From the NCBI GenBank assembly GCA_036266155.1, contig DATANR010000419.1, positions 1 through 19,753 on the forward strand: 19,753 bases of DNA. The letters run 5' to 3'. This document shows positions 6,789-15,348 of this stretch, in pieces; position 1 is the first letter of the stretch; each line of letters begins with the position of its first letter. The position numbers and the translations under genes were made by a program. The notes below the pieces were generated by a model that saw nothing but the letters and a program-made list of their open reading frames with translations, searched no databases and had not been told where the DNA came from. This stretch comes from SIAJ01 sp036266155. Its GTDB lineage: Bacteria; Planctomycetota; Planctomycetia; Gemmatales; Gemmataceae.

Positions 6789-9700
6789 TCATTGATCCAA
6801 GCCGATGTCGACAAAGCACTTTCGTAACTCGTTGAGGCGCCAGCAACGGACGGCTGTTTCGCCTTCGGGAACGACAAGCAAAGTGTTGCCGTCGTTGCCA
6901 AATGCGACGTGCCGAATCGGTCGGCTGTGCCGGAGGATCAGGTAGATCTCGAATCTCTCTCCTGTTTGCCTCCACAACCGAACCTCGCGGTCACGGCTTC
7001 CCGACACAAGCCACTCTCCTGACGGATCGATGTCAAGTGTCGTGACGCGATCGGAGTGCGCTCGCCAATGACCCAGCGGCTTCGCATCAGGCAAGCCGAC
7101 CAACCACAGTTGACCGTCCTCCGTCCCAGCGACCGCTAACGCACTGTCGTTCCTGACGCACAAAGCCCGGACGGTGTTCGCGCGATCGGTCAAGAAAGTC
7201 GACGCGTTTCTTTCGAAACACTCACACTCCCGGATCGGGCCGCCGTCCGGATGGATGACACGGACGTACGCATTCTCGCAACCGACGACCAAACAATTGT
7301 CAGCGGCGCAAACGCAGGTCAAGTCGCGGCGCGTGCCTGTCGACCAACCAGCCGACACCCATTGCGCGTCGCTCCACCCTTGCTCTCGCATTCCCGGTTT
7401 TTCCGTGCCTTCCGCGCTCCAGGCCCGACCCGTTCGGTCGAGACTAATGTCTATGTGGCCATCGTGTTTGAATTTGACCGGCACGGTGTTGACGCCGCCG
7501 CGATTGAGCCAGATTAATTCATCGTTGCCCGCGTGGAATACAGTCTGCCCGCTGGCCGGCGATGCGGCGATCTGAAAGTGTTCCGCACGCAGTTGCCCGT
7601 CCGCCTGCTGAAAAACACTGTGCTCGAGCTTGCCCTCCGCGTTCCAAATGGAGGCGACGATTGACCCTTGGTTGGGGTTGTCGGCTCGCCGTCGGGCGGC
7701 AATGGTCGCCATGCGTCCGTCCGCCGTCTGGCCAATGGCCCGTATTGGAAAGCCGCGCCGGCCAAGATAGATCTGCTCGCGGAGACCGCCCACTTCGTAA
7801 AGCATGGTGACATGATCGCCGCCCACGGCGAGGGTGCGCCCGTCCAAACTGAATGCAATGGCCCGGCCCGACGCCGCGGGAATCGTCGCGACCAATTCGC
7901 TCGTCGCGAGGTCCCAGAGCTTCGCCAGACCCTCTTTCTCGCAAATGGTCGCCAACAACATGCCCGACGGATGCAAGGCCAGTCCTTCGATCTGGCCCGT
8001 GTGGGCGCTTCCGTTCTCCAGGATCGCATCGCGCAGGCTGCTGACGGTTTGACAGATGCCGCGATCCCAGAGAACAACGTCGAGGTTCTCTCCGCGCTCG
8101 ACAATCACGGTACTGCTGGCCGGATGCGCGAGAATCTCACCGGGGACCGCGGCGAATGCTGGCGCGATCTGAGCGTCATTGGTTCCCAATTCGGCAAGCG
8201 TTTCCGGATCGAGCAGTTTTGCGCCGCCGGGGCCCTGCACGAGCACACCGGTCCGTGCTCCAGTCCAATAAGCGATCCCGCTGCGTAGTCGGGCCTTTGG
8301 ATTTGCCGGGCGCTCGGGCCAGGCGGCCGCCGCTTTCTTGCCATCGCCGTCGATGGGCCAGCGTTTCACTTGGCCGTCGTAGCTCGCCGTATAGACCCAA
8401 TTCGAATCTGGAGAGAAGACGATGCCGGCGACTTCTCCCGTATGTGCATCCCAACCGAAGCGCGTTGGGTCCGCCGCCGTGACGTTCCACCGGATTACGG
8501 TTCCACTACGCAACCCGAGAAACAGCCAGCGACTATCCGGACTGAATGTCAGCGCCGTCGTCACGTCAGACCATCGGATTGTCAATTTGCCCGGGAACGG
8601 CAGCCGTTTTTCGGTGCCGCTGGCCGGATCGATCAACGCCACAAAACGGACGCCGAGGAGCGGCTGACTCAAATGGGGCGCGATGGCAAGTCGGCCGCGT
8701 GCGTCGAACGCGATCGCGCCGGCTAAATGTCCCTCGGCGACGGTCGACTTGCGGCGCAGGTCAATGCTGCCAGCGGCAGCAGCAAGTTCCGACCGGATCA
8801 CCATCGGATCGCGATCGGGCGTGCCCGCCAGGCAGGCGTCGGCAAGCTGCTTGCGCGCATCCCATGTCCAGCCGACGTAAGGTTGAGCACGCATGCGTGC
8901 CGCGGCACTGATTCCCGCATAGTAACGTTGGGCCTCGGCATTCAGGTAAGCGGCGCGCTCGGCCTGCAGCGCGGCGACATTGGCCCGCCGCGTCTCCGCC
9001 AACATATCCTGCGTGTGCGTCAAGCGGGCATTGAAGCCGACGAGGATCGCCGGCAACGTCGCCGTCAAAACGAGGATGCACGTGACAAGCGCCGCCAGCC
9101 GCGGCTCCCGGCGATACCAACGGTACGCGTGGCCGAGCCGACCGATGGGGCGTGCGAGAATCGCGCGATTGGTGCGAAAGCGCTTCAGATCATTTGCCAG
9201 TTCGGCGGCACTCGCATAGCGCCGGCGTGGCTCCTTCTCCAGGCATTTCAGACAAATTGTCTCGAGATCGACGGGGAGCTTGGGCTGAAGTTGACGAACG
9301 GGCACCGGGTCGCCCGTGCGCACCTGCTCGAGCGTCTCATAGACCGAGCTGCCCTTGAACGGTGGGCGACCCGTCAGGAGTTCGTAGAGGATGGCGCCCA
9401 GGGCCCACACATCGGCGAGCGGGCCGATCGATTTTAATTCGCCGCGCGCTTGCTCCGGAGCCATGTAAGATGGCGTGCCCATCACGCTGCCGTCAACGGT
9501 GTGGCCGCTGTCGTCGTCGACGCGCTTCGCGAGGCCGAAGTCGGACACCTTCAGGATCAGTTCGGGATTGCAGAGCAGCCGTGGTGCTACATCGACGGTC
9601 GGCCCGTCCCCGATCAACGTCGAATGGCCACCGGCCTGGTCGTCCGAATCAACGCACAGAAGCACGTTGCCCGGCTTTAGATCGCGATGCACGATGTTCT

Positions 9701-10322
9701 TATCGTGGGCCGACTGAATGGCGCGAGCGAGCACCTCGGCAATGTTCGCGGCAACCTGCGGAGGCTGGGGCTGACCGCTCAAAGCGCGTGCCAGCGTACC
9801 GCCGGCACAGAATTCCAGCGAGAAGAACGGTTGCCGGCGAAACTCGCCAACTTCATGAATTTGAACGATGTTGGGATGGCGAAGCGCGGCAATGGCGCGG
9901 GACTCTTCACGAAACCGCGCCAAATCGATTTCACGCACACGCGATCCACCGAGGATCATCTTGAGCGCCACCAGCCGATCCAGCCCGAGTTGCCGTGCTT
10001 TGTACACGACGCCGATGCCGCCCTCGCCCAAGGGCGCGATGATCTCGTAGCCGGGCGGGGCTGGGATTTCGACGACCGTGCCGTCGCGCGGCGTCGCTCC
10101 CGTCACCCAAGTGCGATCGTCCGAAAGCGACAGCGGGTCGGGCTCGACGGCGACCGGGTCGCCCAGAATCTGCCCGAGCTTGTGCAAGCGGTGGACACGG
10201 CGACTAAGTTCCGCGCGCAGTTCCGGACATTCACGACATAGTTCGTCGAGCGCTGGCTCCTGCCCGCCATCGACGAGTTGCTGATATTGGTCGAGCAGAT
10301 GATCGAGGCGCGCTTCATCCAT
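6789..10322 (-). CDS. Membrane Ser/Thr protein kinase with C-terminal WD40 repeats
   Basis: A protein of 1177 residues. The first 50 residues (DEARLDHLLDQYQQL..., ending HRLHKLGQIL) are a helical leader common to planctomycete kinases of this kind. The Hanks-type kinase domain spans about 91-385: glycine loop LGEGGIGVVY (98-107), ATP-binding K121, catalytic HRDLKPGN (D214), DFG (261-263), APE (288-290). It appears active. An insert of about 35 residues separates the catalytic loop from DFG. A membrane segment lies at about 409-430, so the kinase is cytoplasmic and the long C-terminal part should be outside the cytoplasmic membrane. That part carries WD40 repeats (clear near 780-800 and 1085-1125, for example LAKLWDLATSELVATI) forming one or two propellers. 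It is 39 bases downstream of the ECF sigma gene, probably its functional partner. Confidence 0.9.
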   Translation of the reverse strand: MDEARLDHLLDQYQQLVDGGQEPALDELCRECPELRAELSRRVHRLHKLGQILGDPVAVEPDPLSLSDDRTWVTGATPRDGTVVEIPAPPGYEIIAPLGEGGIGVVYKARQLGLDRLVALKMILGGSRVREIDLARFREESRAIAALRHPNIVQIHEVGEFRRQPFFSLEFCAGGTLARALSGQPQPPQVAANIAEVLARAIQSAHDKNIVHRDLKPGNVLLCVDSDDQAGGHSTLIGDGPTVDVAPRLLCNPELILKVSDFGLAKRVDDDSGHTVDGSVMGTPSYMAPEQARGELKSIGPLADVWALGAILYELLTGRPPFKGSSVYETLEQVRTGDPVPVRQLQPKLPVDLETICLKCLEKEPRRRYASAAELANDLKRFRTNRAILARPIGRLGHAYRWYRREPRLAALVTCILVLTATLPAILVGFNARLTHTQDMLAETRRANVAALQAERAAYLNAEAQRYYAGISAAARMRAQPYVGWTWDARKQLADACLAGTPDRDPMVIRSELAAAAGSIDLRRKSTVAEGHLAGAIAFDARGRLAIAPHLSQPLLGVRFVALIDPASGTEKRLPFPGKLTIRWSDVTTALTFSPDSRWLFLGLRSGTVIRWNVTAADPTRFGWDAHTGEVAGIVFSPDSNWVYTASYDGQVKRWPIDGDGKKAAAAWPERPANPKARLRSGIAYWTGARTGVLVQGPGGAKLLDPETLAELGTNDAQIAPAFAAVPGEILAHPASSTVIVERGENLDVVLWDRGICQTVSSLRDAILENGSAHTGQIEGLALHPSGMLLATICEKEGLAKLWDLATSELVATIPAASGRAIAFSLDGRTLAVGGDHVTMLYEVGGLREQIYLGRRGFPIRAIGQTADGRMATIAARRRADNPNQGSIVASIWNAEGKLEHSVFQQADGQLRAEHFQIAASPASGQTVFHAGNDELIWLNRGGVNTVPVKFKHDGHIDISLDRTGRAWSAEGTEKPGMREQGWSDAQWVSAGWSTGTRRDLTCVCAADNCLVVGCENAYVRVIHPDGGPIRECECFERNASTFLTDRANTVRALCVRNDSALAVAGTEDGQLWLVGLPDAKPLGHWRAHSDRVTTLDIDPSGEWLVSGSRDREVRLWRQTGERFEIYLILRHSRPIRHVAFGNDGNTLLVVPEGETAVRCWRLNELRKCFVDIGLDQ

Positions 10323-10361
10323 GGCGAATCACGGGTGCGAGTTGCGAGTACCAGTCGAATA

Positions 10362-10970
10362 TCACAACGACGGAATCTCGTCGCCCAGGGCAACGATCAA
10401 TTGCCGGATGGCTTTGTTCCAGCGCCGGCGAACGGTCCATTCCTCGACAACCAACAGTCGCGCTATCTCGTCGGTCTTGAGCCCTTCGTAATAGCCCAAC
10501 TCCAACAACTCGCGGTCTGCCTCAGGCAATTGTTCAACGGCCTCGTGAAAAGCGGTCCATCGTTCCAGATTGCGGACTTCCGCGGGTGGGATGGCCAGCC
10601 AGGAGAGCGGCCCGGACGATCCATCTGGCAGGCTTTCGTGGTGTCGGCCGAGACCATGAGGTCCGTGGTAATGTCGGACCATGTCAAGGAGTTCTCGGCG
10701 AACTGCCTGAGCTGCCAGGCGAAAGAAACCGGCAACCGAATCGGGTGTCACCTTTCGCAGAGTTTTCAAGAGTCTGGTTACTGCGTTTTGCAAGACGTCG
10801 CCGGTCTGCTCCCAGCGACGGACGCCGGGAAAATCGCGTAACATCTTGCGCGCGAGGCCCTCCAATCGTTCCGCGGATCGGCGAATCAACGCATCGGCCG
10901 CGTGACGATCGCCGGCCCGAATGCGGTCGACGAGGTCCTGCAGTTCTGTCGTTTTTAACGATTCACTCAT
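10362..10970 (-). CDS. ECF-family RNA polymerase sigma factor
   Basis: A 202-residue protein of usual ECF length. The sigma-2 region is at about 8-100, with a polymerase- and -10-binding core around WEQTGDVLQNAVTRLLKTL (53-71). A variable linker follows at 101-135, then sigma-4 at about 143-195 with a helix-turn-helix (LKTDEIARLLVVEEWTVRRRWNKAI, 164-188). No anti-sigma gene is adjacent; instead the next gene is a Ser/Thr kinase. In planctomycetes ECF factors are often paired with such kinases, and in Vibrio an ECF factor is activated by kinase phosphorylation, so control by the neighbouring kinase is a reasonable inference. The start at 10970 is the first Met; a purine-rich gggaacc precedes it. 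Confidence 0.92.
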   Translation of the reverse strand: MSESLKTTELQDLVDRIRAGDRHAADALIRRSAERLEGLARKMLRDFPGVRRWEQTGDVLQNAVTRLLKTLRKVTPDSVAGFFRLAAQAVRRELLDMVRHYHGPHGLGRHHESLPDGSSGPLSWLAIPPAEVRNLERWTAFHEAVEQLPEADRELLELGYYEGLKTDEIARLLVVEEWTVRRRWNKAIRQLIVALGDEIPSL

Positions 10971-11003
10971 TGACGGTTCCCGTCACTACGGGGGCCGTCG
11001 ATC

Positions 11004-11009
11004 ATTGTA
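11004..11009 (-). promoter_or_regulatory. Possible -10 box upstream of sigma factor gene
   Basis: The minus strand reads tacaat here, five of six bases of the sigma-70 -10 consensus, 33 bases before the sigma gene start. No good -35 box lies at the expected distance. The rest of the 197-bp gap (10971-11167) shows nothing I can name. Confidence 0.25.
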
Positions 11010-11167
11010 ATCGAAAAACGTTCGTGGCGCGGCATGGATTTCCGCGACGCGACAGTCGATGTGTATGGACGAAGGATCGGCCGCTTCACGCGATGACGTC
11101 AATGGTGATCGCGCCCACCGTCCATCGGGCGATTTATCGCTCGGAATCCATGTGAAAGTGGATCAGA

Positions 11168-12589
11168 CTATTCCGGATTTGTCGTCAGTTCGCCGACGAG
11201 TTGCTTGTCCTTGACGCCCCAGACGCGAATCTTGCCCGTGAAATCGCCGACGAAGACGCGCTCATCGTCGTGAGCGAAGGCAACCTTGGACGGCAAGTCA
11301 GTGAAACCCTCGAACTTTGCCACTAGGGAGCCATCCGCCTTCCAGATGCGAGCCGTGTTATCGCGGCCGCAGGTCAAGAGCGTACCAGAGTGCGAATACT
11401 GAACCGCCTCGACGCCGGCGAGTTTCTTGCTCGCCGCCGCGCCGGCCTGGGCATTGAAGGTACGCGTCGGGAAACCGTCCTCCGCGAACCACAGGATCAC
11501 CTTGCCATCCTCGCTAGCCGAGGCGAGCATCTGCGAATCGGCCCGCCAGCTCAGGCCGGTGATGGCCTCCTTGTGATCGCCGAGCGTAAAGCTGATGCCG
11601 CCGGTCGCCGCCTCCCAGACGTAGGCCCCCCCATTGCGATCGCCGGTCGCGAGCATCTGACCGTCCGGGCTGAACTCCATCGCGGTCACCCAGTCGGTGT
11701 GTTTCTTGACCTTGTACTTCATCGCGCCGGTGGCCGTGTCGAACACTTTGATGAGCTTGCCGGGCCCGCCGAGCGCGACGAACTTGTGATCGGGGCTGAC
11801 GTCGGCGGCGAGCACGACGTCGGCCTCGTCGCCGATCTCGGTCACGCGCTGTCCGGTGGCCACGTCCCAGATCACCACTTTGCCGCTCGACGCGCCGCGA
11901 CCGCCGCCGGCCAGCAGCCACTTACCGTTGCGGCTGAATTTGAGGACGTAGGGGATGCGCTCCGGGAACGCGAGCGTGCCGATCAGCTTCAGCGTGTCTG
12001 TGTGATAGAGCAGCACACGCTCGTGGCCAGCGACGGCGAGCAGCGGCGCCCACGGACTTGAGGCCATGGCCGTCACTGGATGCGCTTGCTCGGTGTGGGC
12101 CAATGTGACGGTCGGCAACTTGCCCGGCATTGGCGGCGGACCGGCCGGCTTACCGATCGATATGGTGATTGGGTCGATGTCCACCTTGCGGGCGGCGGTC
12201 TTGGCGGCCCCGACCGCGGTCTCGGGAGCGCCATCTTCGATCCACGCCTTGATGATCGCGAGGTCGGCGTCCGGAATCTTCGGCGCCTTCGGCGGCATGC
12301 GCGGCTCGGCCAAGTGCGCGGCCGACTTGTAGAGGGGGCTATTGTCCAGACTGCCGGGCTTCACCGCCTCGCCGCTGGCGCCGCCGGCCATGAGCGACTG
12401 ATACGTGGCGACGTTCAAGTCCGACGTCGCCTTATCGGCGTTGTGGCAATTCAAGCAGTGCTTGCGCAACACGGGCAGGACGTGATCCTTGTAATTGACG
12501 GAACCCTTGGCGGACTCCTTTGGCGCTTGTGCGTGCGCCAATGCGGGGATCAACAAGACCGACAAGCTTCGAAGCATGTAATTCCGCAT
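11168..12589 (-). CDS. Exported c-type cytochrome-domain protein with WD40 propeller
   Basis: A 473-residue protein from ATG 12589; ATG 12577 is a second possibility. The signal peptide MLRSLSVLLIPALAHAQA has a cleavage-like AHA site. A planctomycete-type cytochrome C domain follows (about 32-125), with one heme motif CLNCH (45-49) and a possible axial Met in RMPPK (M98). After a Pro-rich linker (about 146-160), WD40 repeats fill residues about 162-473 (for example GKVVIWDVATG, DNTARIWKADG, GKIRVWGVKD), enough for one seven-bladed propeller. Expected location is periplasmic or outside the cell membrane. The role is not established: heme binding, electron transfer or scaffolding are possible. 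It follows the DUF1549/DUF1553 gene, separated only by a large palindrome. Confidence 0.9.
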   Translation of the reverse strand: MRNYMLRSLSVLLIPALAHAQAPKESAKGSVNYKDHVLPVLRKHCLNCHNADKATSDLNVATYQSLMAGGASGEAVKPGSLDNSPLYKSAAHLAEPRMPPKAPKIPDADLAIIKAWIEDGAPETAVGAAKTAARKVDIDPITISIGKPAGPPPMPGKLPTVTLAHTEQAHPVTAMASSPWAPLLAVAGHERVLLYHTDTLKLIGTLAFPERIPYVLKFSRNGKWLLAGGGRGASSGKVVIWDVATGQRVTEIGDEADVVLAADVSPDHKFVALGGPGKLIKVFDTATGAMKYKVKKHTDWVTAMEFSPDGQMLATGDRNGGAYVWEAATGGISFTLGDHKEAITGLSWRADSQMLASASEDGKVILWFAEDGFPTRTFNAQAGAAASKKLAGVEAVQYSHSGTLLTCGRDNTARIWKADGSLVAKFEGFTDLPSKVAFAHDDERVFVGDFTGKIRVWGVKDKQLVGELTTNPE

Positions 12590-12610
12590 TAGCACGATAG
12601 TCCTGCGAAA

Positions 12611-12681
12611 TTGGCGAGCGGAGCGGCGTAAGCCGCCCGATGATGACACTATCGGGCGGCTTACGCCGCTCCGCTCGCCAA
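12611..12681. repeat. Perfect 31-bp inverted repeat (REP-like palindrome)
   Basis: Arms 12611-12641 and 12651-12681 are exact reverse complements around a 9-base loop. The arms are rich in ggcg/gagcgg units. The palindrome begins 5 bases after the stop codon of the DUF1549/DUF1553 gene and ends about 21 bases before the start of the cytochrome/WD40 gene, so it is almost the whole gap. In RNA it would form a very stable stem. No long T-run follows, so an mRNA-stabilising, attenuating or mobile REP-type element is more likely than a simple terminator. From memory, similar gagcgg...ccgctc palindromes recur in planctomycete genomes. Confidence 0.85.
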
Positions 12682-12686
12682 AAGAA

Positions 12687-15332
12687 TTAGTGGTTAAACG
12701 TAAACTCGGTTGAGTTAAACAAGCCCCAAAGAATATCCCCGTAAACCGTTTGTGCCGCGTTCGCTTCAAAGCGCTGGCGTCCCTCCAGAAGAGTCTGCTC
12801 CAGCTTCTTGATCTGCTTGTCGAGCGCCGGCACTTCTTTGGAATCCTTCGGAAGTTTCGCCAGGTCGGCCTTGAGCGTCTTCACACGCTCCTCGGCCCGT
12901 GCATAGGCGGGATCGAGCCCCTGCGAGAACTTGGCGATCTCTTTGATGCGCTCCGGGTCGCTCGATTCCCGGCGGACGATCTCGACAAGCTTCTTGGTCT
13001 CGACTTCCGTGGGCTTGCGGCAAATCGTCCGAACATACAACTCTTCGATGATCTGCTCCGGCGATTTCTTCTCGGCGATCATCCCGGAGATCAGTTTCCC
13101 TTGAGCGATCTTCTGCGTGATCGTGTCGCCGTTCACCAGATGTAATGCCTGCGAGAGATTGGCCTCGCGATTCACTTCGCAGGAGCACGGCGTCTCGCGC
13201 GGCGCCCGGCCGAACGTCGTCAGGAAGTAATTCGATACTTCGCCCGCGTGAATCTGCACCGCCCGCGTGCCCGGCGGCGATTGCGCGAAGCGATCCTCGG
13301 TGCCGGTCACCTTCGTGATCGTGTCGAGCAACACCTCGGCCCGCAGCCGGCGCACGTAGGAGTGCGAGAAATACGCCTCATCCAGTTCATTCGTGTCGTT
13401 GGTCGTTGCCGAGAGCTGATACGTCCGCGAGTTGCAGATATCGCGGACGAGCTTCTTTTTGTCGAAGCGGTAGGCCGCGAGCTTCTTGCCGAGTTCCTCC
13501 AGCAGTTCCTTGTTGCTTGGCGGGTTGCTGATGCGCACGTCATCCACTGGGTCGACGATGCCGCGGCCGAAGAAGTGCGACCAGAGGATGTTGGCCATCG
13601 TTTCACGGAAGGCCGCGTTTTCCGGCGACGTGATCCACGTGGCCAGCGCCTTGCGTGGGTCTTTGCCTTCGACGTCCGGGGCGTCGCCGCCGAGGAATTT
13701 GGGCTTCATCCGGCGACCGTCCACGGGGTGGGCCACCGTGTTGGCGGCATTGTTGTTCGACACCAGCACCTCACGCCCTTCGGTGCCGCGCTTCAGCGTG
13801 ACACCCGCGAAGAACGCGGAGAAGCCGTAATAGTCGTCCAGCGTCCAGCGATCGAACGGATGGTTGTGGCACTGCGAGCACTGGATGCGAATGCCTAGGA
13901 ACACCTGCGCGATGTCCTCGGCCGTCTTCTCCGGCGTCAATCGTTCAGAGGCTGTGTACAGGTTGGCCGTCGGCGACTTGAAGTTGCTCCCGGACCCGAC
14001 GAGCAGTTCCGCCGCGAACTCGTTGAGCGGCCGATTGCTCGCCATTTGCTCCTTCACCCACGCCGCGTACGTGAACATCGCCTTGCCGTCGCGGCCGTAT
14101 TGCGGCACCTGGTTGTATGACCTAATGCGGAGTAGCTCACCCCATTTCATCGTCATCATGTCCACGAACTCGGGCCGTTCGATCAGCGTGTCAATCAGTT
14201 TTTCACGCTTCTTCGCATCTTTGTCCGCGAGGAAACGGTCAAACTCCTCACGCGTCGGCGGCAGACCGATGAGGTCGAGGTAGATGCGGCGCAAGAACGC
14301 CTCGTCCGACGAAAGTTCCGAAGGGGCCAGATGCAGTTTCTTGAGTTTGTCGAAGACAAGCGTGTCGATGTAGTTGCTCTCGGGCATCTTCGGCCACGCG
14401 AACTTGTCGCCGGTCGGCAACACGATGACTTCGGAGCCGACCGTGAACTTGCCGAAGCGCGCGAACACGAACGCCCCGCCGCGGGTGCCGGCTTTGACAA
14501 CACCGTCCTTGCCGATCGCCGCGATGCCTTCGTTGTTCGTCAGGTAAAGGGCCAGCCGCGTCACATCGCGGACGCTGCCATCTGAATACTTGGCGAGCAC
14601 GACCGTCTTCTGCGTCTGGTCCTTGGCAGCGAACACGACCTTGGAAGGCAGCAACTCGACGCCGACCGGAACTTTCGTATCGGCTCCATCGTCCGGCGCG
14701 CCGGCCGTGAGCCAGCGGAGCAGCGTCTGGTAATCCTCGTGCTTCGTGTCGAAGAGCGTGCCGCCCGTGTGCGGGACGGCCCCGGTCGACTTTTCGAGCA
14801 TCAGGCTCTTTTCAGGTACAGCCAGATCAATGCGGCGGCCGACGATGGCTCGCGTAAGGCGGAAATAGTCACCCGCCGGGTCGAAGCCGAAGAGGGACAA
14901 GTTGAATCCATCGCGCCCGCGGGCGGCGCCGTGACAACTGCCGTTGTTGCAACCGTGCTTCATGAACACCGGCATCACGTCGAGCCGAAAGCTCACGGGC
15001 CGCGATTTGCTCGCGTTCTTGACCATCACCGATGCTTCGGCCGTTACTCCGTCTTGCTCGACGATGAGCTTGGTGCTGCCGTCCTTCAGCGGCCTCAGCA
15101 TCGAGCCATTTGCCGCCGCCAACGTGCTATCCGCCAATCGCAAAACGGCCGTTGCCGTGACGTCGCGGGTCGCGCCGTCGGCATCGACGGCTTGCACGAC
15201 GATGCTCTGGCGATCGTCCTTGCCGTCGAGTTCGATCTTCGATGGGAAGACCCGCAAGCTGGCCGCCATTGTTATTGACGGAGCCAGAACGAGTGCGACG
15301 AGGAGCAGCAAATATTGACGCATATAGATCAT
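12687..15332 (-). CDS. DUF1549/DUF1553 exported protein with Ig-like and cytochrome-like motifs
   Basis: An 881-residue protein from ATG 15332; ATG 15323 (MRQYLLLLVALVLAPSITMAA) is an equally good start. A signal peptide is followed by a bacterial Ig-like region (about 25-105). Next comes a cytochrome-like segment with C-x4-CH (C128, C133, H134 in GCNNGSCHG), a second Ig-like region (about 225-305), DUF1549 (about 322-520, with C485-x-x-C488-H489 in QCSQCHNHPFDRW) and DUF1553 (about 570-805 plus the last 20 residues). A Lys/Glu/Leu-rich coiled coil (809-858) precedes the standard ending ILWGLFNSTEFTFNH. These proteins are abundant in planctomycetes and travel with DUF1501 genes; heme binding is likely, their reaction unknown. 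It is 16 bases downstream of the PPC-domain gene, so co-transcribed. Confidence 0.92.
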   Translation of the reverse strand: MIYMRQYLLLLVALVLAPSITMAASLRVFPSKIELDGKDDRQSIVVQAVDADGATRDVTATAVLRLADSTLAAANGSMLRPLKDGSTKLIVEQDGVTAEASVMVKNASKSRPVSFRLDVMPVFMKHGCNNGSCHGAARGRDGFNLSLFGFDPAGDYFRLTRAIVGRRIDLAVPEKSLMLEKSTGAVPHTGGTLFDTKHEDYQTLLRWLTAGAPDDGADTKVPVGVELLPSKVVFAAKDQTQKTVVLAKYSDGSVRDVTRLALYLTNNEGIAAIGKDGVVKAGTRGGAFVFARFGKFTVGSEVIVLPTGDKFAWPKMPESNYIDTLVFDKLKKLHLAPSELSSDEAFLRRIYLDLIGLPPTREEFDRFLADKDAKKREKLIDTLIERPEFVDMMTMKWGELLRIRSYNQVPQYGRDGKAMFTYAAWVKEQMASNRPLNEFAAELLVGSGSNFKSPTANLYTASERLTPEKTAEDIAQVFLGIRIQCSQCHNHPFDRWTLDDYYGFSAFFAGVTLKRGTEGREVLVSNNNAANTVAHPVDGRRMKPKFLGGDAPDVEGKDPRKALATWITSPENAAFRETMANILWSHFFGRGIVDPVDDVRISNPPSNKELLEELGKKLAAYRFDKKKLVRDICNSRTYQLSATTNDTNELDEAYFSHSYVRRLRAEVLLDTITKVTGTEDRFAQSPPGTRAVQIHAGEVSNYFLTTFGRAPRETPCSCEVNREANLSQALHLVNGDTITQKIAQGKLISGMIAEKKSPEQIIEELYVRTICRKPTEVETKKLVEIVRRESSDPERIKEIAKFSQGLDPAYARAEERVKTLKADLAKLPKDSKEVPALDKQIKKLEQTLLEGRQRFEANAAQTVYGDILWGLFNSTEFTFNH

Positions 15333-15348
15333 TCAATTCGTTTGCGAT

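Noticed and set aside
12590..12769. Upstream extension of the cytochrome/WD40 frame
   Set aside because: The frame passes through the palindrome and into the previous gene; the signal peptide begins at 12589 or 12577.
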